From: Devosia sp.
GTDB lineage: Bacteria > Pseudomonadota > Alphaproteobacteria > Rhizobiales > Devosiaceae
Direction: 5' to 3'
Assembly (NCBI RefSeq): GCF_028290625.1
Contig: NZ_JAQGJM010000035.1
Coordinates: forward strand, 55,872-119,871
Length of the DNA stretch: 64,000 nucleotides
This document shows positions 1 to 7,516 of the stretch, piece by piece; within the stretch, counting starts at the first letter, position 1; every line of letters starts with the position of its first letter. The position numbers were made by a program, and so were the translations under genes. The notes under the pieces were generated by a model. The model did not search any database and had not been told where the DNA came from. It saw only the letters and a program-made list of their open reading frames with translations.

Positions 1-381
1 TATATTTTCATCTCGTTGCGGCCGCACGATCTGTTCCAGCGCGACGGGGCGGACCTTTATGCCCGTGTGCCGATCGCCATGACCACCGCGGCTTTGGGCG
101 GCGAGTTCGAAGTGCCAACGCTCGATGCGATGCGGGCCAAGGTCAAAGTCGCGGCCGGCACGCAGCCGGGCCAGCGCGTGCGGCTCAAGGGCAAGGGCAT
201 GCCGGTGCTGCGCAGCAAGGACACCGGCGATTTGTATGTGCAGCTCGATATCGAGACGCCGCAGAATTTGAGCCGCAAGCAGCGGGAGCTGCTGGAGGAG
301 TTCCAGCGGCTGACGACGGAAGAGACCAATCCGACCTCGGATGGGTTTTTCGCAAAATTGAAGACGATGTTTGGGGCTTAG
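1..381 (+). CDS. dnaJ: Chaperone protein DnaJ, C-terminal part (5' end outside window)
   Basis: The frame is open from the first base, so this is the 3' part of a gene that starts upstream; 126 residues are visible. They match the second C-terminal substrate-binding domain of Dna[13 protein letters not shown], then the GEFEVPTLD strand, then [10 protein letters not shown] and [12 protein letters not shown], ending in a short helical tail. The J domain and zinc-binding repeats would lie upstream. DnaJ is the Hsp40 co-chaperone that delivers unfolded clients to DnaK and stimulates its ATPase in the cytoplasm. Nothing in the visible part is damaged. DnaJ and the closely related CbpA differ mainly in the missing part, so DnaJ is favoured but not proven. 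Confidence 0.88.
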   Translation, partial: YIFISLRPHDLFQRDGADLYARVPIAMTTAALGGEFEVPTLDAMRAKVKVAAGTQPGQRVRLKGKGMPVLRSKDTGDLYVQLDIETPQNLSRKQRELLEEFQRLTTEETNPTSDGFFAKLKTMFGA

Positions 382-384
382 GGG

Positions 385-520
385 GCACGCCCTCGTGGTT
401 CGAGGCTCGCAAGGGCTCGCACCTCACCATGAGGACTACTGCTGGAACCGAGCTTTAAAGTAGCCCTCATGGTGAGGTGTGGGAGGCGTAGCCGACCCTC
501 GAACCACGAGGGCGTGGCAC
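385..520. repeat. Dispersed palindromic repeat, family A, copy 1
   Basis: The outer arms (about 385-405 and 496-518) are inverted copies of CACGCCCTCGTGGTTCGAGG. Inner arms carrying CTCACCATGAGG (about 422-433) and its complement (about 463-475) enclose a short variable centre. A second copy with the same arms lies at 17094-17230. It has no coding potential and could fold into a long hairpin in RNA. It sits between the convergent dnaJ and VOC genes and may also act as a bidirectional terminator. Confidence 0.8.
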
Positions 521-526
521 CGTCAC

Positions 527-934
527 TCAGCTTGGCTGGACGAAGCTGGGGTCCATCCACATGATTTCCCAGATGTGACCGTCGAGATCGGAAAACGCGC
601 GGCTCATCATGAAGCGGTAGTCGTCGCCGGGGCGCGCTTCGGTGGCGCCGGCGGCGATGGCTTTGTCGAACAGTGCGATGACGGCTTCCTTGCTGTCGCG
701 GCTGAGCGCGATCAGGACTTCGCTGCTGGTATGGGCGTCGGCGATGGTCTTGGAGGTGAACTGGGCGAACTTTTCGTGCGTCAGCAGCATGGAGAAAATG
801 TTCTCGTCGATCACCATGGCGGCGGCGGTCTCGTCGGTGAACTGCGCGTTGAAGGTGAAGCCGAGCGCGCCGAAGAAAGCCTTGGACGCATCGAGATTGC
901 GGACCGGCAGATTGACGAAAATATTGGTGGCCAT
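527..934 (-). CDS. VOC family (glyoxalase/bleomycin-resistance-like) protein
   Basis: A 135-residue protein with the vicinal-oxygen-chelate fold. It starts with NIFVNLPVRNLDASKAFF, the typical first beta strand and helix, and ends with FSDLDGHIWEIMWMD, the typical last strand carrying the C-terminal metal-ligand Glu. The length fits a two-module VOC subunit. Such proteins use a divalent metal to bind diverse small substrates (glyoxalase, dioxygenase or drug-binding roles); the substrate here cannot be told. It is most like the PhnB/YaeR-type uncharacterised VOC proteins. It stands alone, convergent with dnaJ and divergent from the flavin reductase gene. Confidence 0.82.
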   Translation of the reverse strand: MATNIFVNLPVRNLDASKAFFGALGFTFNAQFTDETAAAMVIDENIFSMLLTHEKFAQFTSKTIADAHTSSEVLIALSRDSKEAVIALFDKAIAAGATEARPGDDYRFMMSRAFSDLDGHIWEIMWMDPSFVQPS

Positions 935-1063
935 GACTGTCTCCTCGGATTATCACTAAGGCATTTACTTAACTGATTGTGTTGCGACTGGCAAGAGGCT
1001 TGCTCACCCTTGCGGCGCAGCGCGGCGGCGGGCAGTGTCACCTCCTCACCAGGATGACGCTTC

Positions 1064-1609
1064 ATGACCACCGCGCTTACGCTTTCCGGCTCGACCCGCA
1101 AGGGATCGCTGAACCAGATGTTGCAACACCATATCGGCACGCAACTGGAGGCGGCTGGAGTGAAGGTCACGGCCATCAGCCTGGCCGATTACGAGTTGCC
1201 GCTGTTTAGCGAGGACCTCGAAGCCGAGCACGTGCCGGCAGCGGCGGCGAAGCTGGCGGCGCTATTCACCAGCCATGATATCGTGTTCTGGGCCAGCCCC
1301 GAATATAATGGCGGGCTGACGCCGCTGACGGTCAATACCTTGGCCTGGCTGAGCCGGCAGCGGCCCAGCCCGTTCCGCCACCCGGTGTTTGGGATTGGCG
1401 GGGTGAGCACGGGCAAATATGGCACCATCTTTGGGCTGAGCCATCTGCGCGACAGCCTGAGCAAGATCGGCGCGTTGGTAGTTCCGACTCTGCTCGGCAT
1501 CGGGCCGGCAGATGAGGCCTTCGACGCTGACGGCGCGCCGGTAGAGCCGGCGATCATCCGCAAGGTCGAGACTATTGTGCATGAACTGACCCATTTCAGC
1601 CGGGGCTGA
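1064..1609 (+). CDS. NADPH-dependent FMN reductase family protein
   Basis: A 181-residue flavodoxin-like protein. The N-terminal LTLSGSTRKGSLNQ loop is the FMN-phosphate binding motif (GSxRxxSxN). ASPEYNGGLTPLTVNTLAWLSR matches the conserved SPEYNxGxPxxLKNxxDW region, and the GGVSTGKYG stretch is the third flavin-binding loop. The family reduces flavins, quinones, azo compounds or chromate with NAD(P)H in the cytoplasm; the true substrate is unknown. The ATG has a good upstream AGGA. The next gene follows after 6 nt, so the two are probably co-transcribed. Confidence 0.85.
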   Translation: MTTALTLSGSTRKGSLNQMLQHHIGTQLEAAGVKVTAISLADYELPLFSEDLEAEHVPAAAAKLAALFTSHDIVFWASPEYNGGLTPLTVNTLAWLSRQRPSPFRHPVFGIGGVSTGKYGTIFGLSHLRDSLSKIGALVVPTLLGIGPADEAFDADGAPVEPAIIRKVETIVHELTHFSRG

Positions 1610-1615
1610 GCTTTG

Positions 1616-2224
1616 ATGCGCGCGCTCTACATCACCCATCCGCAGGTCATGGTCGATCCTGATGTGCCGGTGCCGCAATGGGGGCTGTCGGAGGTTGGAC
1701 GTGCCCGCGCGGAAGCGTTCGCGGCGCGGGGGCTGATTGCCGAGGGGGCGGTGGTTTTTTCTAGCGATGAGCGCAAGGCGGTGGAGCTGGCCGATATCAT
1801 CACGGCAAGTTGGGGCGGTGCGGTGATCACCGATCCGGCGATGGGGGAGAACGATCGCTCGGCGATGGGCTTCTTGCCGCCGGACAAATTCGAGGTGACG
1901 GCGGACCGATTTTTTGCTGCGCCAATGGAAAGCGTGGATGGCTGGGAGCGGGCGATCGACGCGCAGCGGCGGATCGTCGGCGCGGTTGGCAAGGCGATGG
2001 AGCGGGTGCGGCCGGGGCAGGCCATGGTGTTTTGCGGACATGGCGCGGTGGGTACGCTGCTCAAATGCTATTTGGGCGGATGGACCATTGCCCGCTCCGA
2101 AGATCAGCGACGGATGGCCGATCCGGGCGGCGGCAATGGCTTCGTGTTCGATCTTGAGGCGCGAAAGCTATATTGCGACTGGACGCCGATGGAAGCGCTG
2201 ACGCGCGAAATGATCAGCGGCTAG
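1616..2224 (+). CDS. Histidine phosphatase superfamily protein with an altered RHG motif
   Basis: A 202-residue protein. Residues 3-10 (ALYITHPQ) occupy the place of the usual LVRHG motif: the phospho-acceptor His8 is kept, but the preceding Arg is Thr and the Gly is Pro. FSSDERKAVELA (about 48-59) resembles the second conserved block, GEND at 77-80 supplies an acidic residue, and FCGHGAVG (139-146) gives the second catalytic His. Loss of the Arg that holds the phosphate suggests reduced or changed activity. An in-frame TTG precedes the ATG directly; the ATG is preferred. It runs 6 nt behind the flavin reductase gene and overlaps the convergent next gene by 11 nt. Confidence 0.75.
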   Translation: MRALYITHPQVMVDPDVPVPQWGLSEVGRARAEAFAARGLIAEGAVVFSSDERKAVELADIITASWGGAVITDPAMGENDRSAMGFLPPDKFEVTADRFFAAPMESVDGWERAIDAQRRIVGAVGKAMERVRPGQAMVFCGHGAVGTLLKCYLGGWTIARSEDQRRMADPGGGNGFVFDLEARKLYCDWTPMEALTREMISG

Positions 2225-2471
2225 ACGGGTAGTCTTTTTCGATTTGTGCGACGGTTGCGGCGTCCAGATCCCAATGGCGAATACCGCGCACGGCGCCCGC
2301 AATGGCGCGGCGGGTATGCGCACAGGCGTCCTCGGGAAACTCGGCGATCAGGCGGCTGAACACCGCATCTTCACCCAGCGCATCCAGGGTTTCGCGGCTG
2401 TCGATGCCGACCGTGCGCAGGCGCTTGCCCAGTACCTTGCCGATATTGGGGGCCGATTCAATCTCTGCCAT
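2214..2471 (-). CDS. TfoX C-terminal-like helix-hairpin-helix protein
   Basis: A small protein of 85 residues. The N-terminal SAPNIGKVLGKRLRTVGI is a helix-hairpin-helix like the start of the TfoX/Sxy C-terminal domain, which usually reads LPNIG..LA..L...GI. The remainder (LIAEFPEDACAHTRRAIAGAVRGIRHWDLD) is helical and fits the same domain. Stand-alone TfoX-C proteins are common in alphaproteobacteria and their function is unknown; a link to competence should not be assumed. The start has a GGAG sequence upstream. The 3' end overlaps the phosphatase-like gene by 11 nt in convergent orientation. Confidence 0.72.
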   Translation of the reverse strand: MAEIESAPNIGKVLGKRLRTVGIDSRETLDALGEDAVFSRLIAEFPEDACAHTRRAIAGAVRGIRHWDLDAATVAQIEKDYPSSR

Positions 2472-2532
2472 GGCGGTTGTCTCCGGGCACAGGGTGTGCG
2501 AGTGAAAACCGATCCACAGGGAGAATCAAGCC

Positions 2533-3231
2533 ATGGGCGGACAACTGATCGTTGGCCTCGACGTTTCCTCGCGCGCCGAAGCTGAGAAGATCGTGGCAGC
2601 GCTGGGCGACGATGTGCAGTTCTACAAGATTGGCTATCAGTGCTTTTATGGCGCGGACGGGTACGCGCTGGGCAAGGATTTGATCGCGGCGGGCAAGAGC
2701 GTGTTCTTCGACCTCAAGCTGCTCGATATCGACAACACGGTGGAAAAGGGCGTGGCGGCGATCGCCGCGACCGGGGCGGCGATGCTGACCGTGCACGCCT
2801 ATCCCAAGACCCTGCGGGCGGCAGCCAAGGCCGCGGCCGGGTCCGGGCTGATGGTGCTGGGCGTGACGGTGCTGACATCGATGGACGATGCGGACGTCAA
2901 GGAAGCCGGCTACGAGCGCGATGCCTCGGGGCTGGTGGCGCTGCGGGCGCAGCAGGCGCGCGACGCGGGCATTGGCGGGCTGGTGGCATCGGCGCATGAA
3001 GCCGAGATGGTCCGCACCATTGTGGGGCCGAAGCTGGCCATCGTGACGCCGGGGATTCGTCCGGCAGGTTCCGATCATGGCGACCAGAAGCGGGTGATGG
3101 GGCCGGCGGAGGCTCTGGCGGCCGGCGCGACGCACCTGGTGGTGGCGCGACCGATTATCCAGGCCGCCGATCCGGCGGTGGCTGCAAGGGCGATTTTGGC
3201 GGAGATGGCGGGCGGAGTGAGGGTAGCTTAG
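2533..3231 (+). CDS. pyrF: Orotidine 5'-phosphate decarboxylase
   Basis: A 232-residue TIM-barrel enzyme that decarboxylates OMP to UMP, the last step of de novo pyrimidine synthesis. Residues 58-67 contain the catalytic [10 protein letters not shown]: Asp60, Lys62 and Asp65 form the charged active-site network. Asp10 (VGLDV) and the C-terminal VTPGIRP and VVARPI segments are the orotate and phosphate-binding loops. Length is normal. The start has a strong AGGGAG 10 nt upstream. It is transcribed alone, divergent from the TfoX-C-like gene. The following intergenic region is filled with repeats. Confidence 0.96.
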   Translation: MGGQLIVGLDVSSRAEAEKIVAALGDDVQFYKIGYQCFYGADGYALGKDLIAAGKSVFFDLKLLDIDNTVEKGVAAIAATGAAMLTVHAYPKTLRAAAKAAAGSGLMVLGVTVLTSMDDADVKEAGYERDASGLVALRAQQARDAGIGGLVASAHEAEMVRTIVGPKLAIVTPGIRPAGSDHGDQKRVMGPAEALAAGATHLVVARPIIQAADPAVAARAILAEMAGGVRVA

Positions 3232-3236
3232 GGTCT

Positions 3237-3366
3237 TCACCTCTCCGTCGGGGGAGAGGTCGGCTTGCAAAGCAAGACGGGTGAGGGGGCCTTCCCAAAC
3301 ACTCACCCAGTAAAGGCCCCCTCACCCGACCCAAGGGGTCGACCTCTCCCCCGAAGGGAGAGGTGA
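3237..3366. repeat. Palindromic repeat, family D, copy 1
   Basis: The arms TCACCTCTCC...GGGAGAGGTCG (3237-3261) and CGACCTCTCCCC...GGAGAGGTGA (about 3341-3366) are inverted copies, each also containing a small hairpin. The inner segments GTGAGGGGGCCTT and AAGGCCCCCTCAC are inverted too. Related copies lie at 8191-8302 and 48929-49053. Confidence 0.75.
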
Positions 3367-3477
3367 GGAGCATCTCCCGTCGCACTTGGCGAGTGGGGCG
3401 GAGTCCCATCATTTGGCGCTGCGCGCCACCTTCTTCCCGATGGGGAGAAGAAAAGGCGGCATTCCAACCACGGTACT

Positions 3478-3555
3478 TTCCCGCGGACTTGATCCGCGGG
3501 CCTTTCGCCGCTTGTGCCCTTTTGAGAGTGGCCCGCGGATCAAGTCCGCGGGAAG
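3478..3555. repeat. Palindromic repeat, family B, copy 1
   Basis: The left arm TTCCCGCGGACTTGATCCGC is mirrored by a right arm GCGGATCAAGTCCGCGGGAA, with about 30 nt between them. Each arm also has internal dyad symmetry (CCGCGG...CCGCGG). The same arms occur at 10616, 16322, 19821, 41396 and 42487. Confidence 0.85.
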
Positions 3556-3610
3556 GGCGGTGGGGAGGTGAGATTGTGTCCTACGGCGGGCAACTCACTC
3601 GCAAATTCCC

Positions 3611-3961
3611 CTAATACGTATTCTTCAACGGCTGGGTGAAAATCAGCTGGTTGCCGTCGGGGTCGCGGTAGATGGCGGTCTTGACGTAGTCGCCGATGCG
3701 CTTGCTGACGGGGGTGATGCCGTTGGTTTCGAGCGCCGAGACATGCGACGCCAGGTCATCGACGATCAGGGTGACCGAAGACGCGCCGGCGCGGTCGGCG
3801 TCGGTGAAGACATGCACCCAGCCGCCGGTGGAGAATTTCCATTCCGCCACGTCGGCCATGGGGCGCGCGTCAGCGCTGCGGCCGAACATCTGTTCGTACC
3901 AGGGCAGGGCAGTCGCCAAATCATCAACGGCGACACCGGCCAGGGCATTGGTGATGGTCAT
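3611..3961 (-). CDS. VOC family (glyoxalase-like) protein
   Basis: A 116-residue single-domain VOC protein. TITNALAGVAVDDLATALPWYEQMFG is the first strand and helix, and the last strand reads TAIYRDPDGNQLIFTQP, the common RDPDGNxIxL motif with its metal-ligand Glu replaced by Gln (NQLIF), which may alter metal binding. The ATG at 3961 is chosen because AAGGA lies 6 nt upstream; an in-frame ATG seven codons earlier has no such site. The substrate is unknown. It is convergent with pyrF across repeats and divergent from dapB. Confidence 0.8.
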   Translation of the reverse strand: MTITNALAGVAVDDLATALPWYEQMFGRSADARPMADVAEWKFSTGGWVHVFTDADRAGASSVTLIVDDLASHVSALETNGITPVSKRIGDYVKTAIYRDPDGNQLIFTQPLKNTY

Positions 3962-4099
3962 AGGCAGTCCTTCATGCGGCAAACACGGCGAGAGTCTAGC
4001 ATGTGGCGAAGCTTCCTCTTACCTACAAGTGTGGCTTGGTGTTGGCAAAGCGCGCTGGTATAGCCGGAGCCGAATATTGCTATTGCTGGAGACTTTGCC

Positions 4100-4939
4100 A
4101 TGGCCGATCTCAAGGTGGTTATTGCCGGTGCGGGCGGGCGCATGGGCGCGGCCAATATTCGCGCCGTGGCGGCACTGTCGGGCCTGGCCGTGCATGGCGC
4201 GGTGGCGGGAAGCGGGTTGAGCCTGCATGCCGCAGTCGACCGGCCGGGTACGCCCGCCATCGGGCAGGACGCAGGGTTGTTCGCCGGGATCGGCGTGCTG
4301 GGCGTGACCATCACCGACAATCTGGATGCGGCTTTGGCGGACGCTGATGCGGTGATCGATTTTACCGCGCCGGCCGCCAGCGTGGCGCTGGCGCAAAAGG
4401 CCGCCAAGCTGGGGCTGATCCATGTGATCGGCACCACCGGCTGTTCGGAAGGCGATGACGTGGCGATTGCCGAGGCGGGCAAGGCCGGCGCGACAATCGT
4501 CAAATCGGGAAATTTCTCGATGGGGGTCAATGTGCTGGCGAGCCTCGTCAAACAGGCGGCCGCAGTGTTGGCGCAGTACGATATCGAAATCCTCGAAATG
4601 CATCATGCCAAGAAGGTGGACGCGCCGTCGGGCACGGCGCTGCTATTGGGACATGCGGCGGCCGAGGGGCGCGAGATTTCATTAGCTTCGCATTCGGTAC
4701 GCGTGCGCGACGGCCATACGGGGCCGCGCGAAGAGGGTACGATCGGCTTTGCGACGCTGCGCGGCGGCACCGTGGTGGGCGATCACAGCGTGATCTTTGC
4801 CGGGCCATCGGAGCGGATCGAACTGAACCATCGCGCCGAGGACCGGGCAATCTTTGCGCATGGCGCGGCGCGGGCGACGCTGTGGGCGCGGGACCAGAAG
4901 CCGGGGCTCTATTCCATGGCCGACGTGCTGGGGCTCTGA
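4100..4939 (+). CDS. dapB: 4-hydroxy-tetrahydrodipicolinate reductase
   Basis: A 279-residue NAD(P)H-dependent reductase of the diaminopimelate/lysine pathway, feeding peptidoglycan and lysine synthesis. The Rossmann GAGGRMG motif is at residues 10-16. The active site [15 protein letters not shown] lies at 166-180, with His168/His169 and Lys172 in the HHxxKxDAPSGTA signature. The C-terminal GEFEVPH-like region is represented by [20 protein letters not shown]. Length is usual. It is followed after 3 nt by an EVE-domain gene and then gpmA, so the three probably form one unit. Another lysine gene, dapF, lies far away at 51.7 kb. Confidence 0.96.
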   Translation: MADLKVVIAGAGGRMGAANIRAVAALSGLAVHGAVAGSGLSLHAAVDRPGTPAIGQDAGLFAGIGVLGVTITDNLDAALADADAVIDFTAPAASVALAQKAAKLGLIHVIGTTGCSEGDDVAIAEAGKAGATIVKSGNFSMGVNVLASLVKQAAAVLAQYDIEILEMHHAKKVDAPSGTALLLGHAAAEGREISLASHSVRVRDGHTGPREEGTIGFATLRGGTVVGDHSVIFAGPSERIELNHRAEDRAIFAHGAARATLWARDQKPGLYSMADVLGL

Positions 4940-4942
4940 GCG

Positions 4943-5380
4943 ATGAGCGCGCCGACACACTGGATCGGCGTCGCGGCGCGGGGCCATGTGATGGTTGGCG
5001 TCGCCGAGGGGTTCGTGATGTTCGCGCATGGCAAGCATAGCGCGGTCAGGCAGGTGCAGCCGGGCGACTGGTTCGCCTATTATTCGCCGACGCAAACGCT
5101 GGGCAAGGCCGACGCCGTTCGACGGTTCACGGCAATCGGGCAGGTGCTGGACGGCGAGCCCGTGCAGATGCAAATGGGCGTCGATGACACCGGCTGGCGG
5201 CGGTCGGCGCGATTTCTCGACGCGCAAGAAGCCGATATCTATTTGCTGCTGCCGCAGCTTTCCTTCGTGACCAATCCAAGCCATTGGGGCATGTACTTTC
5301 GCAAATCGCTGTTCAGGGTGGAGGCCGGCGATTTTGCGCTGATCGCCGAAGCCATGGGCGTGGCCAACCAGATCCACTGA
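4943..5380 (+). CDS. EVE domain-containing protein (UPF0310-like)
   Basis: A 145-residue protein. [46 protein letters not shown] is the characteristic start of the EVE/PUA-like fold used by UPF0310 proteins; [12 protein letters not shown] and [21 protein letters not shown] follow as core strands. EVE domains bind modified bases in DNA or RNA (family knowledge); the ligand here is unknown. It is set 3 nt after dapB and 14 nt before gpmA. A second, different EVE protein is encoded at 56326-56760. Confidence 0.82.
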   Translation: MSAPTHWIGVAARGHVMVGVAEGFVMFAHGKHSAVRQVQPGDWFAYYSPTQTLGKADAVRRFTAIGQVLDGEPVQMQMGVDDTGWRRSARFLDAQEADIYLLLPQLSFVTNPSHWGMYFRKSLFRVEAGDFALIAEAMGVANQIH

Positions 5381-5394
5381 CGGAGACTTTTAGC

Positions 5395-6009
5395 ATGACC
5401 GGCACCCTGATCCTCGTGCGCCACGGGGAAAGCGACTGGAACCTCAAGAACTTGTTCACCGGCTGGCGCAATCCGGACCTGACGGAGAAGGGGATCGGCG
5501 AGGCGCGGGCGACCGGCGTCAAGCTCAAGGCCAAGGGCTATGTGCCGGACATCTATTTCACCTCCAACCTGCGCCGGGCCCAGCACACGCTGGACCTGAT
5601 GCTGGAGGAAATGGGGATCACCGAGGTGACGATCACGCGCTCGCTGAAGCTCAACGAGCGCGATTATGGCGACCTTACCGGGCTCAACAAGGACGATGCG
5701 CGCGTCAAATGGGGCGAAGAGCAGGTGCTGATCTGGCGCCGCTCGTTCGACGTGCCGCCGCCGGGAGGCGAGAGCCTCAAGGATACCGCGGCCCGCACGC
5801 TGCCCTATTATGAGAGCGCGATCGTGCCGCTGTTGAAGGCGGGCAAGACCGTGCTGGTGGCGGCGCATGGCAATTCGTTGCGCTCGATCGTGATGGCGGT
5901 TGAGGGGCTGACGCCCGAGCAGATCCTCAAGCGCGAACTGGCGACCGGGGAGCCGGTGGTTTACCAGATCGGCGCAGAGGGGCAACTGGAAGCACGGGTG
6001 GAGATTTAG
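5395..6009 (+). CDS. gpmA: 2,3-bisphosphoglycerate-dependent phosphoglycerate mutase
   Basis: A 204-residue dPGM that interconverts 3- and 2-phosphoglycerate in glycolysis. The phospho-acceptor His10 sits in [10 protein letters not shown]; the [15 protein letters not shown] loop, the [15 protein letters not shown] block and [16 protein letters not shown] (with the acid-base Glu) are diagnostic, and VAAHGNSLR carries the second His. The ATG at 5395 is chosen because the family begins just before LxLVRHG; the frame is open 37 codons further upstream but that part overlaps the EVE gene in another frame. A parS-like sequence begins at its stop codon. Confidence 0.96.
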   Translation: MTGTLILVRHGESDWNLKNLFTGWRNPDLTEKGIGEARATGVKLKAKGYVPDIYFTSNLRRAQHTLDLMLEEMGITEVTITRSLKLNERDYGDLTGLNKDDARVKWGEEQVLIWRRSFDVPPPGGESLKDTAARTLPYYESAIVPLLKAGKTVLVAAHGNSLRSIVMAVEGLTPEQILKRELATGEPVVYQIGAEGQLEARVEI

Positions 6010-6025
6010 CGTTTCACGTGAATCC
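6010..6025. promoter_or_regulatory. parS: parS-like site 1
   Basis: CGTTTCACGTGAATCC matches the ParB-binding consensus TGTTTCACGTGAAACA at 13 of 16 positions, with a full TTCACGTGAA core. It lies between the convergent gpmA and Ada-like genes, about 28 kb from parB. Confidence 0.6.
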
Positions 6026-6033
6026 CGCCGCGC

Positions 6034-6930
6034 CTAGTGCGCGGCGGAGATCACGCCTGCTTCCCAGCCGAGGATAGCCCTCTTGCGAGGAACGCCCCAG
6101 TGGTAGCCGGTGAGGGCGCCGGAGGTGCCGACGACGCGGTGGCAGGGGACGACGAAGGAGATCGGGTTCTTGCCCACCGCGGCGCCAACGGCGCGCGAAG
6201 CGGTGGGGCGGCCAATATCCTGGGCGACCTTGGAATAGGTGGTGGCGCAGCCCACGGGAATCTTGAGCAGAGTTTCCCAGACGCTGACTTCGAAATCGGT
6301 GCCGATCAGCACGACCCGCACCGGGCGGTCGGCGGACCATTGCGCCGGATCGAACGCCTGCGCGATCATCGGGGCGACGCGGGCATCGTCGCGGGTGAAG
6401 CGGGCATTGGGCCAGCGCTGGGCGAGGTCCTGGAAAGCTTCCTCGATGGTGGTCTGGCCGTCGGCGAAGCCGAGGCCGGACATGCCGTATTCGGTGGCGG
6501 TAACCACCGCCATGCCGAAGGGTGACGGACCGACACCCCAGATCATGTCGAGCCCGGCGCCGCCAGCGCGGAAAATTCCCGGAGGCATGGCCTCGTAGGT
6601 CACGAACAGATCATGCAGCCGCGAGGTCGAGGACAGGCCGACCTCATAGGTGGTGTCGAGCACGCTCTGGCGATCGCGCAGCAGGAATTTGGCATGGTCA
6701 AGCGCCACCGCCTGGGCAAAGCTCTTGGGGCTGAGGCCACACCAGCGGCGGAACAGGTCGGTGAGCTGCCGCTCGCTGAGGCCCATGGCGCGGGCAAAGC
6801 GGGGCAGGTCGAGCAGATCGGGGCCGTTCTCGCTGAGATAGCGGATGGCGGCCTGGATGGTCTCGTAATCGGTTTGGGGCGTGGCCGTGATCATCTGGTT
6901 CATTTGAACACCCATGCGTGGGATTGTCAT
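6034..6930 (-). CDS. Ada-like protein: AraC-type HTH plus methylated-DNA-protein cysteine methyltransferase
   Basis: A 298-residue fusion. Residues 25-120 form an AraC-type helix-turn-helix region (LSERQLTDLFRRWCGLSPKSFAQ; DTTYEVGLSSTSRLHDLF). Residues about 130-290 are an O6-alkylguanine-DNA alkyltransferase: TTYSKVAQDIGRP, then VPCHRVVG with the methyl-acceptor Cys263, then YHWGVPRKRAIL. The N-terminal zinc/phosphotriester-sensing domain of classical Ada is absent, so induction by methylphosphotriesters is not expected. It should repair O6-methylguanine. An alternative start at codon 10 (MNQM) is possible. It is transcribed towards gpmA. Confidence 0.9.
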   Translation of the reverse strand: MTIPRMGVQMNQMITATPQTDYETIQAAIRYLSENGPDLLDLPRFARAMGLSERQLTDLFRRWCGLSPKSFAQAVALDHAKFLLRDRQSVLDTTYEVGLSSTSRLHDLFVTYEAMPPGIFRAGGAGLDMIWGVGPSPFGMAVVTATEYGMSGLGFADGQTTIEEAFQDLAQRWPNARFTRDDARVAPMIAQAFDPAQWSADRPVRVVLIGTDFEVSVWETLLKIPVGCATTYSKVAQDIGRPTASRAVGAAVGKNPISFVVPCHRVVGTSGALTGYHWGVPRKRAILGWEAGVISAAH

Positions 6931-6989
6931 GGGGGATATCTAGGCGCGCGGGCGGGGGGAATGCGACCCGGTTTTGACGGCAAGAAGGG

Positions 6990-7472
6990 CTAGCCGCGGG
7001 CCTTGCGCAGGGCGGTGCCGAAAGCCTTGGCGAGGCTGGATTTGTCGTCCTGGGTGAGGAAGGCGCCGATCTCCGTCTCGCCCTTGGAGGTGCGTAGCTT
7101 GAGAGCCGTGGTGCGCTCGTTGAAATCGCGGTCGATCACCAGGCGGACTGTCTTGGGGTTAAATTGGCTTTTGGCGACGGTGCCCTTGATATCGGTGGCG
7201 ACCAGCTCAAGCCGGTCGGACCATAGGGTCAACTGCTGGCGGCGCTTTTCGCCCCGCATCGCGGTGTGCAGCGCAAAGGCGATGGCAATGACGTCGAGGC
7301 CCATGAAGCCGACGACCGGCCAGGCGCCGAGCGAAAAGAAAATCAGGCCGGGCAGTGCGGCGAGCGCGACCACCAGGGCAATAACGATCCGCAGGCCGCG
7401 CGGCGTCAGCGACCGGTGGGGCGTCAGTTCCGCCGCGAACAGCGGCGCAGTGGTGGTTGCTTGCATGGGCAT
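6990..7472 (-). CDS. DUF2244 domain-containing membrane protein
   Basis: A 160-residue protein of the alphaproteobacterial DUF2244 family. It begins with the conserved FAAELTPHRSLTPRGLRIV, followed by two hydrophobic segments (about residues 28-48 and 50-68) and a cytoplasmic domain with LTLWSDRLELV and the LVIDRDFNERTTALKLRTSKGETEIGAFL block. Function is unknown. It is divergent from nth with only 44 bp between the starts, an arrangement seen in related genomes. Start ATG is at 7472; a second Met at codon 3 is possible. Confidence 0.85.
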   Translation of the reverse strand: MPMQATTTAPLFAAELTPHRSLTPRGLRIVIALVVALAALPGLIFFSLGAWPVVGFMGLDVIAIAFALHTAMRGEKRRQQLTLWSDRLELVATDIKGTVAKSQFNPKTVRLVIDRDFNERTTALKLRTSKGETEIGAFLTQDDKSSLAKAFGTALRKARG

Positions 7473-7516
7473 GTGCTTCTCTTGTTCAGTATAGCCGCAG
7501 AATCACCGGAGTGAGA

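Larger units (their letters stand above)
3232..3610. other. 379-bp intergenic region filled with two palindromic repeats
   Basis: No credible gene is present between pyrF and the next, convergent gene. The left part is a family D hairpin (3237-3366). The right part is a family B palindrome (3478-3555). Between them, 3402-3452 carries a short hairpin-forming piece (ACCTTCTTCCCGATGGGGAG) related to family D. Open frames across it are by-products of the GC-rich repeats. Confidence 0.7.

Noticed and set aside
3237..3555. CRISPR-like array from repeated palindromes
   Set aside because: The repeats belong to different families and are single palindromes, not regularly spaced direct repeats; no cas genes.
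5284..5394. 37-codon N-terminal extension of GpmA
   Set aside because: It overlaps the EVE gene in another frame and the family starts at the later ATG.
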